A stretch of 64,000 bases of DNA from NCBI GenBank assembly GCA_963805715.1, contig CAWDVK010000020.1, positions 973,459 through 1,037,458 of the forward strand, given 5' to 3'. Both the position numbers and the translations under genes were made by a program. The number at the start of each line of letters is the position of its first letter. The stretch's first letter is position 1. Of the stretch, positions 18,507 through 27,336 are shown one piece after another. Origin of the DNA: CAWDVK01 sp963805715. GTDB taxonomy: Bacteria; Actinomycetota; Actinomycetes; Streptosporangiales; Streptosporangiaceae. The notes beneath the pieces were generated by a model. That model was not told the DNA's origin and made no database searches. It saw only the letters and a list, made by a program, of their open reading frames with translations.

Positions 18507-20738
18507 GTGAGGAGGCGGGCCGTGCTCGCTGCGCTGGTGCTGGCCGGGATCATGGCGGCGCCGCTGGGCACGGCGGCGCTGCTGGTGCGTTCCAGGCCGC
18601 GCGTCCGGACGACCGGCGCGTGGCCTGCGACCCGGCGGTTCGCTTTCGCGCTGGCGGGCACGGCGGTACTGGCCGCGATCGTGGCGGTGGCGATGCGGCT
18701 GCTGGGGGTGACCGAGCACAATACGATCGCTGGGGTGGCCGGCCTGGTCGTCGCGAGCCTGATCTGGCTCCCGGTGACCCGGCGGTGGAACGCCCGCGGC
18801 CATCTGTGCTGGGCGTCGAGCGTTTTCCTGTTCGTCGTCTACCTGGCCTACGTTCTGGACTGGACCTTCGCCAGCCATCTCGGGCCGGCGAGCACGGCCG
18901 GCGGCCTGCTGCTGTGGCTTTTCGAGGTGTTCGCCGCGATCCTCGCCTGCGCCTACCTGTGGGAGATCTGCGACGCCATCGGCTCGGAGACCTGGCGCCG
19001 CCGGATGACGCCCGCCACGACCGCAGAGATGCCCGCCGTCAGCGAGCTCCCGTTCGTCAGCCTGCACGTCCCGGCGCACAATGAGCCGCCGGACATGGTC
19101 ATCGACACGCTCCGGTCGCTGCTGCGCCTCGACTACGGGCGCTACGAGGTCATCCTGATCGACGACAACACCGACGATGAGGGCCTATGGCGGCCGGTCG
19201 AGCGCTGGTGCTCGCGGCACGGAGTCAAGTTCGCGCACCTGGAGGACTGGCCGGGCTATAAGTCGGGGGCGCTGAACTACGCGCTGCGCCAGCTCACCGA
19301 CGAGCGGGCCGAGGTCATCGGGATCGTCGACTCCGATTACCAGCTGGAGCCGGGGTTCCTGCGCCGCTGTGCGCCGCTGTTCGCCGAGAGCTGGGTCGGC
19401 TTTACCCAGGCCCCGCAGGATTACCGCGGCTGGTCGCGGTCACGGTATTACCGGCGGCTGTATTACTCCTACCAGTACTTCTTCGCGGTCTCTCAGCCGT
19501 CGCGCAACGAGCGGGACGGGGCAATCTTCGCCGGCACGATGGGGCTGATCCGGCGGGTTGCGCTGGAACAGGTCGGCGGCTGGGACGAGTGGTGCATCAC
19601 CGAGGACGCCGAGCTGTCGCTGCGGCTGCTGCGGGCCGGCTGGACCGGATGGCATGTGGACCAGTCCTACGGCAAGGGCATCATGCCGCTGACCTTCGAG
19701 GCGCTCAAGGGCCAGCGGTACCGGTGGTGCTTCGGCGGCATCCAGATCCTGCGGATGCACTGGCGCTCGCTGCTGCCCGGGCCCGAGACGAAGCAAAATC
19801 GGCTTAGCACCGGCCAGCGATGGGCGTACCTGTCCGGCGCGGTCCAGTGGTACGGCAACGTCCTCGGCCTAGTGTTCCTGATCTTCCTGCTGGCCGGGGC
19901 CGCCAACCTGGCCACCGGGGGCACCGCGCTGTTCACTAAGCTCACTGTGTTCCTGGTGGCCACGGTCCCGGTGCTGGTGCTGCTCGGCCTGGTGCGCGCG
20001 GTCGCGCTGTTGCGCCGCGGGACCGGCGCGTCGTGGCGGGACGCGATCGGCGCGTTCTTCATCTGGCAGTCCACCTCCCTGGTGGTGGCACGGGCCTCGA
20101 TCCTCGGCCTGTTCGCCCGCAAGGCCGCGTTCCTGCGCACGCCGAAGACCAGCGAGAAGGCGAGATGGTGGGAGGCGCTGCGGGCGAACTGGGCCGAATC
20201 GTCGCTGGCGCTGCTCGGCATGCTCGGCATCGCCGGAGCGCTGAGCAAGGCCACCGAGCTGGCCGGGCCGCTACTTGCTGGCCTGCTGCTGTTCCCGACG
20301 CTCGGCATGGCAGCGGCGCCGTTCAACAGCTGGGCCGCGCAGCGGGCGGCGCTGCCGCCGGACCTGGTGCAGCGGCGCACTATGGAGTGGAAGCGCAGCC
20401 GACAGCGCCAGGCATTCGTGCGCGGCGCGGCGGTCGGCGGGGTGGTCACCGTACTCGGCGTGATCACCGCCGTCGTGGCGCTGATGCTGACGCCGAGCCC
20501 GCACACGGTGCAGACGCCGCAGCTGGTCACCCCGGCTCAGGGCCCGAAGACGGCAACGCCGACGCCGACGCCGTCGCGGAGCACCGGGTCCGCCACGCCG
20601 TCCGTCTCACCGAGTACCGCGACGCCCACGCCGACCGCCACCACCACACCGACCACCACGCCCACGCCGACCGCGACGCCCACGCCCACGCCGACGGCCG
20701 CGCCCAGTTCGTCCCCATCCCCGACCGCGTCGCCGTAG
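18507..20738 (+). CDS. Membrane glycosyltransferase family 2, cellulose-synthase-like
   Basis: This 743-residue protein has about four N-terminal membrane segments. A GT2 domain follows with the processive-synthase motifs DDN (219-221), DSD (275-277), TED (365-367) and QRYRW (403-407). Further membrane helices lie at about 430-640. It should polymerise a nucleotide-sugar into a beta-linked polysaccharide and export it. The product is unknown; cellulose or a related glucan is possible. No PilZ domain, BcsB-like or cellulase gene is adjacent. Residues about 670-743 are an unusual Thr/Pro/Ser-rich tail (PTPTPT repeats) expected outside the membrane after the last helix. The start is GTG 18507. 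Confidence 0.9.
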   Translation: MRRRAVLAALVLAGIMAAPLGTAALLVRSRPRVRTTGAWPATRRFAFALAGTAVLAAIVAVAMRLLGVTEHNTIAGVAGLVVASLIWLPVTRRWNARGHLCWASSVFLFVVYLAYVLDWTFASHLGPASTAGGLLLWLFEVFAAILACAYLWEICDAIGSETWRRRMTPATTAEMPAVSELPFVSLHVPAHNEPPDMVIDTLRSLLRLDYGRYEVILIDDNTDDEGLWRPVERWCSRHGVKFAHLEDWPGYKSGALNYALRQLTDERAEVIGIVDSDYQLEPGFLRRCAPLFAESWVGFTQAPQDYRGWSRSRYYRRLYYSYQYFFAVSQPSRNERDGAIFAGTMGLIRRVALEQVGGWDEWCITEDAELSLRLLRAGWTGWHVDQSYGKGIMPLTFEALKGQRYRWCFGGIQILRMHWRSLLPGPETKQNRLSTGQRWAYLSGAVQWYGNVLGLVFLIFLLAGAANLATGGTALFTKLTVFLVATVPVLVLLGLVRAVALLRRGTGASWRDAIGAFFIWQSTSLVVARASILGLFARKAAFLRTPKTSEKARWWEALRANWAESSLALLGMLGIAGALSKATELAGPLLAGLLLFPTLGMAAAPFNSWAAQRAALPPDLVQRRTMEWKRSRQRQAFVRGAAVGGVVTVLGVITAVVALMLTPSPHTVQTPQLVTPAQGPKTATPTPTPSRSTGSATPSVSPSTATPTPTATTTPTTTPTPTATPTPTPTAAPSSSPSPTASP

Positions 20739-21055
20739 CGGGCTCGTCCCGGCCCTGGCAACGGAACCACGGCAGCGCCGTGCGCAGGCTGACCGGGAGT
20801 CGGGCCGCGCTACCCACGGGCGCGATGCCGGGGTGCACGCGCGCCGCGCCGCACCTGCCCGGCCCAATGCCGCCCGGAACAAAATCAGACACGGCTCCGC
20901 CCCTTCAGGGATGACACAAAGAGGCTTCGTTCGGAGCGGTTACGAACCCGCTGGCATCCGCTGCCTGCGACGTGCAGGTCCGGTCCGGCCGGGCACGACG
21001 ATCGCGTGCCGCGCCGTGGGAGCGGCACGCCGGCGCGGAGAAGACTGCTGTCGCG
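20739..21055. other. No gene seen
   Basis: This region lies between convergent genes (glycosyltransferase on plus, DUF6308 on minus). Nothing coding was found, and no strong hairpin stands out. Confidence 0.4.
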
Positions 21056-21709
21056 TTACGGGAGGGTCATCCCGGCTTGCTCCCGTACCCAGTGGGCTGC
21101 CGCGGATTCGCTGTGAGATACCCGCAGGGCAACATCAAGGATGCGCAGCATGGTGGCCCCGGCGGCGACGGCGGGGCGGAGCGCCTCGATCCGGGCCCGG
21201 GCGGCAGGGTCTTGCATCAGGCAGCGCAGGACATCCAGGGTCCTGCCGGGAACCCCGACGGCCCTGATGACCACGCTGTCGCTGATCGGGCACAGCCGCG
21301 GGCGCTTGCGGGCCAGCAGCCTGGTGGCGCTGGCCGTGCCGATGCCCTCGATCGCCGTCAGCGCATCCCGCAGGACATCGATGCGCCCCAGAGTGTCATC
21401 CCCGGCATCCTGCAAGTCAGTGTCCTGCGGGATGGCCGCCAGCATCGCCGGCAGCCGCTGCCCGTCGCTGCCGAGCAGGATGCGCACTACCTGCGGGCGC
21501 CAGGTGATGTCCAGCAGCGCCACTGCCAGCAGGTCGTCGGCAACGATCTGACCGGGCGGATTGCGGCCCAGGTCGCTGAACGTCATCCCGGCAAAGCCCG
21601 GCTCGCGGAAATAAACGGCGACGGCCCGGCCCAGGCCAGCCGCGGCCAGCTCCGCGGCCAGCCGCCGGGCGGCGGAGCGGACCGCCTCGTCGGTGCGCAA
21701 TAAGCGCAT
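21056..21709 (-). CDS. DUF6308 family protein with helix-hairpin-helix
   Basis: A 217-residue protein from ATG 21709. It fits the DUF6308 family of actinobacteria. A central helix-hairpin-helix (ALTAIEGIGTASATRLLARK) is followed by RPRLCPISDSVVIRAVGVPG, resembling the DNA-glycosylase HhH core. The catalytic lysine of bifunctional glycosylases is not evident, so DNA binding is inferred, not enzymatic activity. The N-terminal half (FSDLGRNPPGQIVADDLLAV) is family specific. The ORF extends 21 residues further upstream, but the sequence there is cysteine-rich and unlike the family. It stands alone. Confidence 0.75.
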   Translation of the reverse strand: MRLLRTDEAVRSAARRLAAELAAAGLGRAVAVYFREPGFAGMTFSDLGRNPPGQIVADDLLAVALLDITWRPQVVRILLGSDGQRLPAMLAAIPQDTDLQDAGDDTLGRIDVLRDALTAIEGIGTASATRLLARKRPRLCPISDSVVIRAVGVPGRTLDVLRCLMQDPAARARIEALRPAVAAGATMLRILDVALRVSHSESAAAHWVREQAGMTLP

Positions 21710-22162
21710 ACAACAAGCATGTCCGCTGCTGCACCGGCTCAGCGGCGACTCCGGCCGGCAAGACTCCCACACCAGCCACCCCCGGCATCACGCTCCGCGA
21801 TCGGCCCCGTCCGCCACCTGACGAACCGTAGCCGCCGATCTGCACGGGTCAGGGGGATCGCTACAGAGGTTCGGCCACTGGTTCAGATAAGAATCATGCG
21901 AGTGCTCGCTAACACGGCCCTGAGCGAGCGGCGCTTCGCCCTGAGCCAGATACCTGGGATTACTGGAATCTACTGCGCCGAGTACACGAGACGCGTGCTG
22001 TCTGGCCCTGAGTAAACCTAAGTGACCCCCATTGCGTCAACTTCTCTAGAGCGTGATGATAACAGTCGGACGGGTCGTCACTGTGGGTAACCAGGAACGA
22101 TGTAAGTTTTATGATCATTATTGGATTCGCGCGGTCGGCTGGCGCACTGAAGGGGCGGTTCC
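21710..22162. other. Divergent intergenic region, no gene
   Basis: It should contain promoters for the DUF6308 gene and the membrane-WD40 gene. GC content drops toward 22010-22130. One copy of the CCGCCGATCTG motif lies at 21832-21842. No coding frame is supported. Confidence 0.4.
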
Positions 22163-24121
22163 GTGGCTGGTGGTTTTGCTAAATTACGGCGTGGCTGGGA
22201 TTGGGTTCGTAATACCGCACGTCGCCTGTTCAGCGCGCATGACGAGGCCCTCTGGGTCGAGGAGGACGCTCTGGTCTCGCGCCTGGGCAGTATTCGCAAC
22301 TTGCTCGGCCTGGCGGTCGTGGTTTTCGTCAGTTTCCGGGCCGGCGGCATTCACAACCCGGAGTTCGATCCGGTCAACCGGCTGGGATTTCTGTTCGTCG
22401 TCATCGTAATCACTGGGATCTGCGTGGTCGCGATATCAGCATTCATCCTGCCGGCCATCAAGCCGGCCGCGCGCGGCCAGGTGGCCCGGCGCCTGCTCGT
22501 ACCGGTTCGCACGATTTTAACCTATATAGGTGTGCTCGCTGCCCCATTCATCGTAGGCTTCGCCGGCTACTACCTGAGCTTGCAGTTGTACCGGAGTATC
22601 AACGCAGGCGGATCGCGTCATCTGCTGGCCGTCGTGGCCGTGGTCGCCTTTGGGGGCACTGCCGAGATCGCCACGATTATGCTCGCGCTGCTGGCATTGC
22701 TCGGAGGGATTTTCTCGGTTGGCAGCCTGTTCCGCGCCGCGGAGGGGTACCCGCTGCTAGAGCCGGTCGCGGTCGCCATGGTGGTCTGGGTGCAGTTGCT
22801 CGTTGTGCAGATCATGACGCGAGCCTCGGTTCCGGCTGGCCTAGCGGGGCTCATCCTCTACTTCGCCGGCCCGATCACCGTGACTGCCCTGTCCGGCCTG
22901 GAAATCGTGCGCCTCGCCCAGGTTCCCGGGCTCGACCTGCGCGGCGCCCCGCCCAGGCAGCCCCTGCCGCGCGTACCAACCTCAAGCCGCCATTTCACCG
23001 GTACTGTCACGCTGCTGAGCATGATGGGCGGGCTGCCGGTCACCGCGGTTGCCCTCGCCGTCATCTTGAACGCGATCACGCCGCGGGCAACCGGCGCGCC
23101 CGTTACGGACGGCTTCATCCTTCCGGGCGGCACCGTACAGGTCAGCGCCATCAGCCCGGACGGCGCCGTCGTCGCGGCCAGCCCGGCGGGCGGCACGACC
23201 GACCTTTTCAGCACCCGTACGGGTCAGATCACCCAGACTCTGCCGGTACCCGATGGGGATACCACCGCAATGGCGTTCAGTCCCGACGGCGACCTGCTCG
23301 CCGAGGCGGGGATTCGCCAGCCGGGCGACATCCCGGTGGTCTACCTCTGGAATATCCCGGCGCACAAACTGGTCGCAACACTAGCCGCCCCCCGTCACGG
23401 AGACGCCCGCATCGACACTCTCGCGTTCAGCGCGAACGGCACGAGGATTGCCGCAAGCGAATTCTTCGGCACATCGGTCTACCAGTGGACCACTGCCACC
23501 GGAGCCGCTCTCGCCACGGTCCCCGTGCCAAAATCGCCGGGCTCCGGAACCTACCAGCTGGCATACCTCGCGTCGGACACGCGCATCGGCGTGCTGACCA
23601 GCAATGGCCTGCTCCTGCTCAATGCCGCTACCGGATCGCGCGACCCGATGCCCGGCACCACCGTCACCAGACTGCCCGCCGGAGTCGCCCTGGCCGTCAG
23701 CCCTGACGCGGGCTCACTCGCGATCGCCACGGGCAACGGCATAGCCGCGGGGGCACATATCGGCATCTGGAACCTCCGCACCATGGCCCTTGAACGGACA
23801 CTCACCGTCCCAGGTCCAGCCGATATCGCCGAAGCGGGCTCGCTGGCGTTCAACGACGACGGGACCTTGCTGGCGGCAGGCGATGGCGGTGGGCACGTTT
23901 ACGTGTGGAGCACCGTCACCGGTCAAGTCGCCGCCACCCTCCGCAACGCGATCGGCTACAGCATCGGCGGCCCCCCGCAAGACGCCGTCACCATCCAGGC
24001 CGCCCCCAGGTCCTCCACCCTGCTCGACCAGGACGCCTTCGGGGAACTCATCGCATGGAACCTTGATGCCATCCCAAAGGTGGGCGCGTGGAACGTAACG
24101 TATCAGCGCCCGCTGACCTGA
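22163..24121 (+). CDS. Multi-pass membrane protein with C-terminal WD40-like propeller
   Basis: This 652-residue protein starts at GTG 22163 (AGGGG upstream). Residues about 1-315 contain about eight hydrophobic segments (for example LGLAVVVFVSFRAGG, FLFVVIVITGICVVAISAF, LLAVVAVVAFGGTAEIATIM). Residues about 325-645 form beta-propeller blades of WD40 type, each ending near a VYLWN, VYQWT, IGIWN or VYVWS strand and preceded by FSPDGDLLA or SPDAGSLAI turns. I do not recognise the membrane domain. The propeller probably lies outside the membrane as a ligand or partner platform. The downstream gene, 63 bases away in the same direction, may be its partner. GC is slightly lower than in neighbours. 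Confidence 0.75.
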   Translation: MAGGFAKLRRGWDWVRNTARRLFSAHDEALWVEEDALVSRLGSIRNLLGLAVVVFVSFRAGGIHNPEFDPVNRLGFLFVVIVITGICVVAISAFILPAIKPAARGQVARRLLVPVRTILTYIGVLAAPFIVGFAGYYLSLQLYRSINAGGSRHLLAVVAVVAFGGTAEIATIMLALLALLGGIFSVGSLFRAAEGYPLLEPVAVAMVVWVQLLVVQIMTRASVPAGLAGLILYFAGPITVTALSGLEIVRLAQVPGLDLRGAPPRQPLPRVPTSSRHFTGTVTLLSMMGGLPVTAVALAVILNAITPRATGAPVTDGFILPGGTVQVSAISPDGAVVAASPAGGTTDLFSTRTGQITQTLPVPDGDTTAMAFSPDGDLLAEAGIRQPGDIPVVYLWNIPAHKLVATLAAPRHGDARIDTLAFSANGTRIAASEFFGTSVYQWTTATGAALATVPVPKSPGSGTYQLAYLASDTRIGVLTSNGLLLLNAATGSRDPMPGTTVTRLPAGVALAVSPDAGSLAIATGNGIAAGAHIGIWNLRTMALERTLTVPGPADIAEAGSLAFNDDGTLLAAGDGGGHVYVWSTVTGQVAATLRNAIGYSIGGPPQDAVTIQAAPRSSTLLDQDAFGELIAWNLDAIPKVGAWNVTYQRPLT

Positions 24122-24184
24122 GGTTGCCCATCGGGCGAGCCCAGTCGGCACGTTGGTCACGAAGCCGTTCCGGCCTCTACAGGA

Positions 24185-25012
24185 GTGGCGGTTGATCGAC
24201 TTTACTACCTATGCGAGTATAGCTATATGTTGCGAGGTAAAAATCCGAATGTGGATGTGCGGACCGTGCCGTATAAGCCATCATTCTCGCAACTGTGGGA
24301 GTTCAAGCGGCCATACCAGAATTCACCGAGGCGGTTCGCGCGCTGCGCTCAAGGTCACATCGTGGACTTGTACGAGGCGCACTGGACCGCCAAGCGAGTC
24401 AGCGGCCGCAACTGGTGTGCCCTGGCGGAATGCAAGGCGTATTGCAGCGGCGGCGGGTATGATAATCGGTGCACGAGCGGGGTGATGGTCGGGCTGCCGG
24501 TCAATATTGAAGAGATCATGACCCCGACCTACCAGATGCGGCACGCCTCCGATGCCTGGCGGCAGGAAGCCGCAGTCCTGCCCCGCACCGACGGGCCTTA
24601 CGTCGCCGAGGTCGGCCAGTCGCGAACATCGACGGACACCCGCGTGAAGAACTATGAGGGTATTCTCTTCACAGGCTGGGGTAGCGTTTTCGCCTTCGAC
24701 TTTTCCCATGAACGCTATCTCGCCAATCCCCGGCCCTATGTTCAGGACCTCAATGAGGCGATAGTGGGATTCGGCCACCCTAGCCCGAGGGAAGAGCGCC
24801 GCGGCCTGTATGCGGTACGCGGCACTACGATCTGGTTCACCGCGAACGACATGTACGGTACGCAGGTGAACTACGTAGGCACCATCGATGGCAAGGCCAA
24901 GGAACTCAAACTCGAGATCGTCTTGGTCGGCCACAACGACCGTAAGCCCTGGAAATTTACCTATAAGCACGAGCGCGTGCCTGCCCGAGTACTCCGGTCC
25001 AACCAACTATGA
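24185..25012 (+). CDS. Unrecognised cysteine-rich protein
   Basis: This 275-residue frame is followed by unrelated sequence. Its codon use and GC content are lower than in nearby genes, suggesting transfer. N-terminal features are CEYSYMLRGK and a cluster RCAQGHIVDLYEAHW, NWCALAECKAYC and NRC that could bind zinc. The C-terminal half is beta-rich (FAFDFSHERYL, GLYAVRGTTIWFTAND, YVGTIDGKAKELKLEIVL), like a lipocalin- or jelly-roll-like barrel. I cannot assign a family. GTG 24185 overlaps an AGGAG, so ATG 24227 may be the real start. No signal peptide is seen. It follows the membrane-WD40 gene closely. Confidence 0.6.
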   Translation: MAVDRLYYLCEYSYMLRGKNPNVDVRTVPYKPSFSQLWEFKRPYQNSPRRFARCAQGHIVDLYEAHWTAKRVSGRNWCALAECKAYCSGGGYDNRCTSGVMVGLPVNIEEIMTPTYQMRHASDAWRQEAAVLPRTDGPYVAEVGQSRTSTDTRVKNYEGILFTGWGSVFAFDFSHERYLANPRPYVQDLNEAIVGFGHPSPREERRGLYAVRGTTIWFTANDMYGTQVNYVGTIDGKAKELKLEIVLVGHNDRKPWKFTYKHERVPARVLRSNQL

Positions 25013-25181
25013 CGCATAAACGCAGCGCGTGTTGGTATGACGCACTTCCGATTTGCCATGCCGGTAACTACCTCGTGTACCTATCGACATTAAATTCAAA
25101 AGGCTTACGATCAGCCATAACTAGGCAATATGCGCTGGCGGGAGTGGCGTTTACCCCGGCCACGGCTCCGCTCGTAATCGG

Positions 25182-25481
25182 CGTTCCGGGCACTTCGTCC
25201 GCTGGGCCAGCAAGCACAAGCTGACGAGCCTGGACTTTCCCGCCGCCCGGCGGGGCGGCCCCGCCAGTGCAATCGACACCGAGGCTCGCTGGGAGCAAGC
25301 CCGCAGGCTGCTGCACGACAGCACCCTCAAACCCGAAGACCGCGTCGCCGGCCTGCTCGTCCTCCTCTACGCCCAATGGCCATCGGTCATCAGCCGCCTC
25401 ACCCTCGGCCACGCCGGCAGCGATCACTGGGCGGACTACGCCGCCCACGTCAGCCGCCGCACCCCGGCCCACCAAAAATAG
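25182..25481 (+). pseudogene. Remnant of an actinobacterial integrase/recombinase-like protein
   Basis: A frame with no start encodes FVRWASKHKLTSLDFPA, IDTEARWEQARRLLHDSTLK, PEDRVAGLLVLLYAQWPSVI and SRLTLGHAG, ending at TAG 25481. I recognise this from a common actinobacterial family annotated as site-specific recombinase/XerD-like, but only a central segment is present. Catalytic residues are not visible. A further short piece (RHATYIVAAFIAGAAR, to about 25590) looks like another fragment. It supports past mobile-element activity here. Confidence 0.6.
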
Positions 25482-25603
25482 GCATTCAGACAGTTCTGAT
25501 ATCTGACGTCGCCAGAGCGCGCCCGGGCCTCCCTGGACCGGCACGCCACCTACATCGTGGCCGCGTTCATCGCCGGAGCCGCCAGGTAAACCAGCAGGCA
25601 TTC

Positions 25604-25636
25604 TTCCGCCTGCACTACGCATGCCTGCAGGCGGAA
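25604..25636. terminator. Perfect 11-bp stem hairpin
   Basis: TTCCGCCTGCA (25604-25614) pairs with TGCAGGCGGAA (25626-25636) around an 11-base loop. It follows the recombinase remnants and could be their terminator or the end of a mobile element. Confidence 0.5.
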
Positions 25637-25975
25637 AGCCCGCAAGCAGCAAAGCGCGCCGGCGTTTCGCGCGGCTAGCTGGCTAGTGCCCGCTCGACCA
25701 GGGCACGGTAGTCATCCACCAGGCCCGGCAGCGGCCGCAGGTGAACGATCGTGCCGTCGCCTGCCGGGACAAGGTTGATGACCTGGCAGACCGTCGGCGG
25801 CGCATAACAGGTGTTCTGGGTGCTGTCGGCCGACCGGCCGGGCAATCCGGGTTCGTTCTGGCTTTGCGCCGGTCACGGCATCGGGGTCGTGCGTGCCGGT
25901 GCGCGGGTTCCGCGATGCCGGCGTGGCCCGCGGGCTGCCCCGGCGGCTGAGCGGGCCGCTAGTGAGGGTCGCTGC
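25637..25975. other. No gene seen
   Basis: An in-frame extension of the GntR gene runs through here, but it has no start signal or family similarity, and the real start lies at 26015. Nothing else is supported. Confidence 0.4.
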
Positions 25976-26016
25976 TTGACGTCCGTCGTAGTACCCCGGT
26001 ACATTACTCAAGTAAT
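25976..26016 (+). promoter_or_regulatory. Promoter and palindromic operator of the GntR-ABC operon
   Basis: TTGACG (25976-25981) and TACATT (26000-26005) are 18 bases apart, a good vegetative promoter. A perfect palindrome ATTACT-CA-AGTAAT (26003-26016) covers the -10 and runs into the start codon at 26015. GTAC-CCCG-GTAC just upstream is a second small dyad. The position suits repression by the operon's own YtrA-type regulator. The transcript would have almost no leader, so translation is probably leaderless. Confidence 0.7.
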
Positions 26017-26440
26017 GAACCAGGGAACGACGGAGGGAACCGGGCTGTTGCGGGAGATGGCCGGCCTTGATGAGGGGGCTCCGCTGTTCGTCCAGGTCGC
26101 CGAGCGGCTGGCCGACGAGATCGCGGACGGGGGCCTGGGCGAGGGCGAGCGGGTGCCCTCGACCAACGAGCTGGCCGCCTACTACCGGATCAACCCGGCC
26201 ACCGCGGCGAAGGGGATCGGCATGCTGACCGACGACGGGCTGGTGGAAAAGCGCCGCGGCATCGGGATGTTCGTCGCGGACGGTGCCCGCGCGCGGCTGC
26301 TGGGCGAGCGCCGCAAGCGGTTCGCCGAACGCTATCTGGAGCCGCTGGTCGCCGAGGCCAGCCGGCTCGGGGTCGGCGCCGATGAGCTGGCCGCCATGAT
26401 CCGCGAGTCCAGCTACGCGCAGAAAGGCACGAGGATATGA
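26015..26440 (+). CDS. GntR family regulator, YtrA subfamily
   Basis: This 141-residue protein starts ATG 26015. The winged helix is at about residues 25-90 (PLFVQVAERLADEIADGGLG, VPSTNELAAYYRINPATAAK, VEKRRGIGMFV). A short helical tail (ERYLEPLVAEASRLGVGADE) replaces a large effector domain. This is the layout of YtrA-type repressors, which control adjacent ABC transporters. Its stop overlaps the ATPase start by four bases (ATGA), so the three genes are translationally coupled. A palindrome over the promoter implies autoregulation. The inducer is unknown; cell-wall-active compounds induce known homologues. Confidence 0.9.
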   Translation: MNQGTTEGTGLLREMAGLDEGAPLFVQVAERLADEIADGGLGEGERVPSTNELAAYYRINPATAAKGIGMLTDDGLVEKRRGIGMFVADGARARLLGERRKRFAERYLEPLVAEASRLGVGADELAAMIRESSYAQKGTRI

Positions 26441-27336
26441 CGCCAGCGATTTCGGTGGCCGGGCTGTCCCGCCGTTACCGGGGCCAGCTCGCCCTGGACG
26501 ACATCACCTTCGATCTCGAACCCTGGTCGATCACCGGGCTGCTCGGCCGGAACGGCGCGGGCAAGACCACGTTCATGCGCATCGTCGCCGGTCATGAGTT
26601 CGCCTCGGCCGGCACCGTGACCGTGCTCGGCGCCTGCCCGGTGGAGAACGAGACGGTGCTGCGCCGGATGATCTTCGTCCGCGAGGACCAGGCCTACCCG
26701 GACTTCAGGGTCCGGCACGCCGTGCAGGCCGCCTCCTGGTTCTACCCGAACTGGAGCCACGAGCTGGCCGGCGCTCTGCTCGAGGAATTCAACCTGCCGC
26801 TGGACCGGAAGGTCAGGAAGCTCTCCCGCGGGATGCGGTCGGCGCTGGGCAACGTGATCGGCCTGGCCGCCCGGGCCGAGGTGACGCTGTTCGACGAGCC
26901 GTACGCGGGCCTGGACCCGGTGGCCCGGCAGCTGTTCTACGACCGGCTGCTGGCCGACTACACCGAACATCCCCGGACCGTGCTGCTGTCCACCCACCTG
27001 ATCGACGAGGCCGCCGGCCTGCTGGAACGGGTGATCGTGATCGACCGGGGCCGGATCGTGCTCAACGCGGACGCCGACGACCTGCGCGGCGCCGCGACCA
27101 GCGTGAGCGGCCCGGCCATCGCCGTCGCCGAGTTCACCGCCGGCCGCTCGGTCTGGAACACCAGGCGGATCGCCGCGCAGGAGTCGGCGGTCGTGGCCGG
27201 GACCCTGGACGAGACCGACCGGGCCAGGGCCGCCGCGCTGCACCTGCGCCTGGAACCGCTGACCCTGCAGCAGCTGGTGGTCCACGCGGCGGGCAGCCCG
27301 CCAGAAATCATAGGCGCAGAAAGGACAAGCGCATGA
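26437..27336 (+). CDS. ABC transporter ATP-binding protein
   Basis: A 299-residue ATPase with Walker A GRNGAGKTT (residues 37-45), signature LSRGM (129-133, a degenerate LSGGQ) and Walker B VTLFDEP with its D-loop AGLD. These are followed by the switch histidine in LLSTHLIDE. It resembles YtrB/BcrA-like exporters controlled by YtrA regulators. The C-terminal 70 residues are a variable domain. It sits between the regulator and the permease with four-base overlaps on both sides, so the three form one functional unit, probably exporting or sensing an antibiotic-like compound. Confidence 0.92.
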   Translation: MTPAISVAGLSRRYRGQLALDDITFDLEPWSITGLLGRNGAGKTTFMRIVAGHEFASAGTVTVLGACPVENETVLRRMIFVREDQAYPDFRVRHAVQAASWFYPNWSHELAGALLEEFNLPLDRKVRKLSRGMRSALGNVIGLAARAEVTLFDEPYAGLDPVARQLFYDRLLADYTEHPRTVLLSTHLIDEAAGLLERVIVIDRGRIVLNADADDLRGAATSVSGPAIAVAEFTAGRSVWNTRRIAAQESAVVAGTLDETDRARAAALHLRLEPLTLQQLVVHAAGSPPEIIGAERTSA

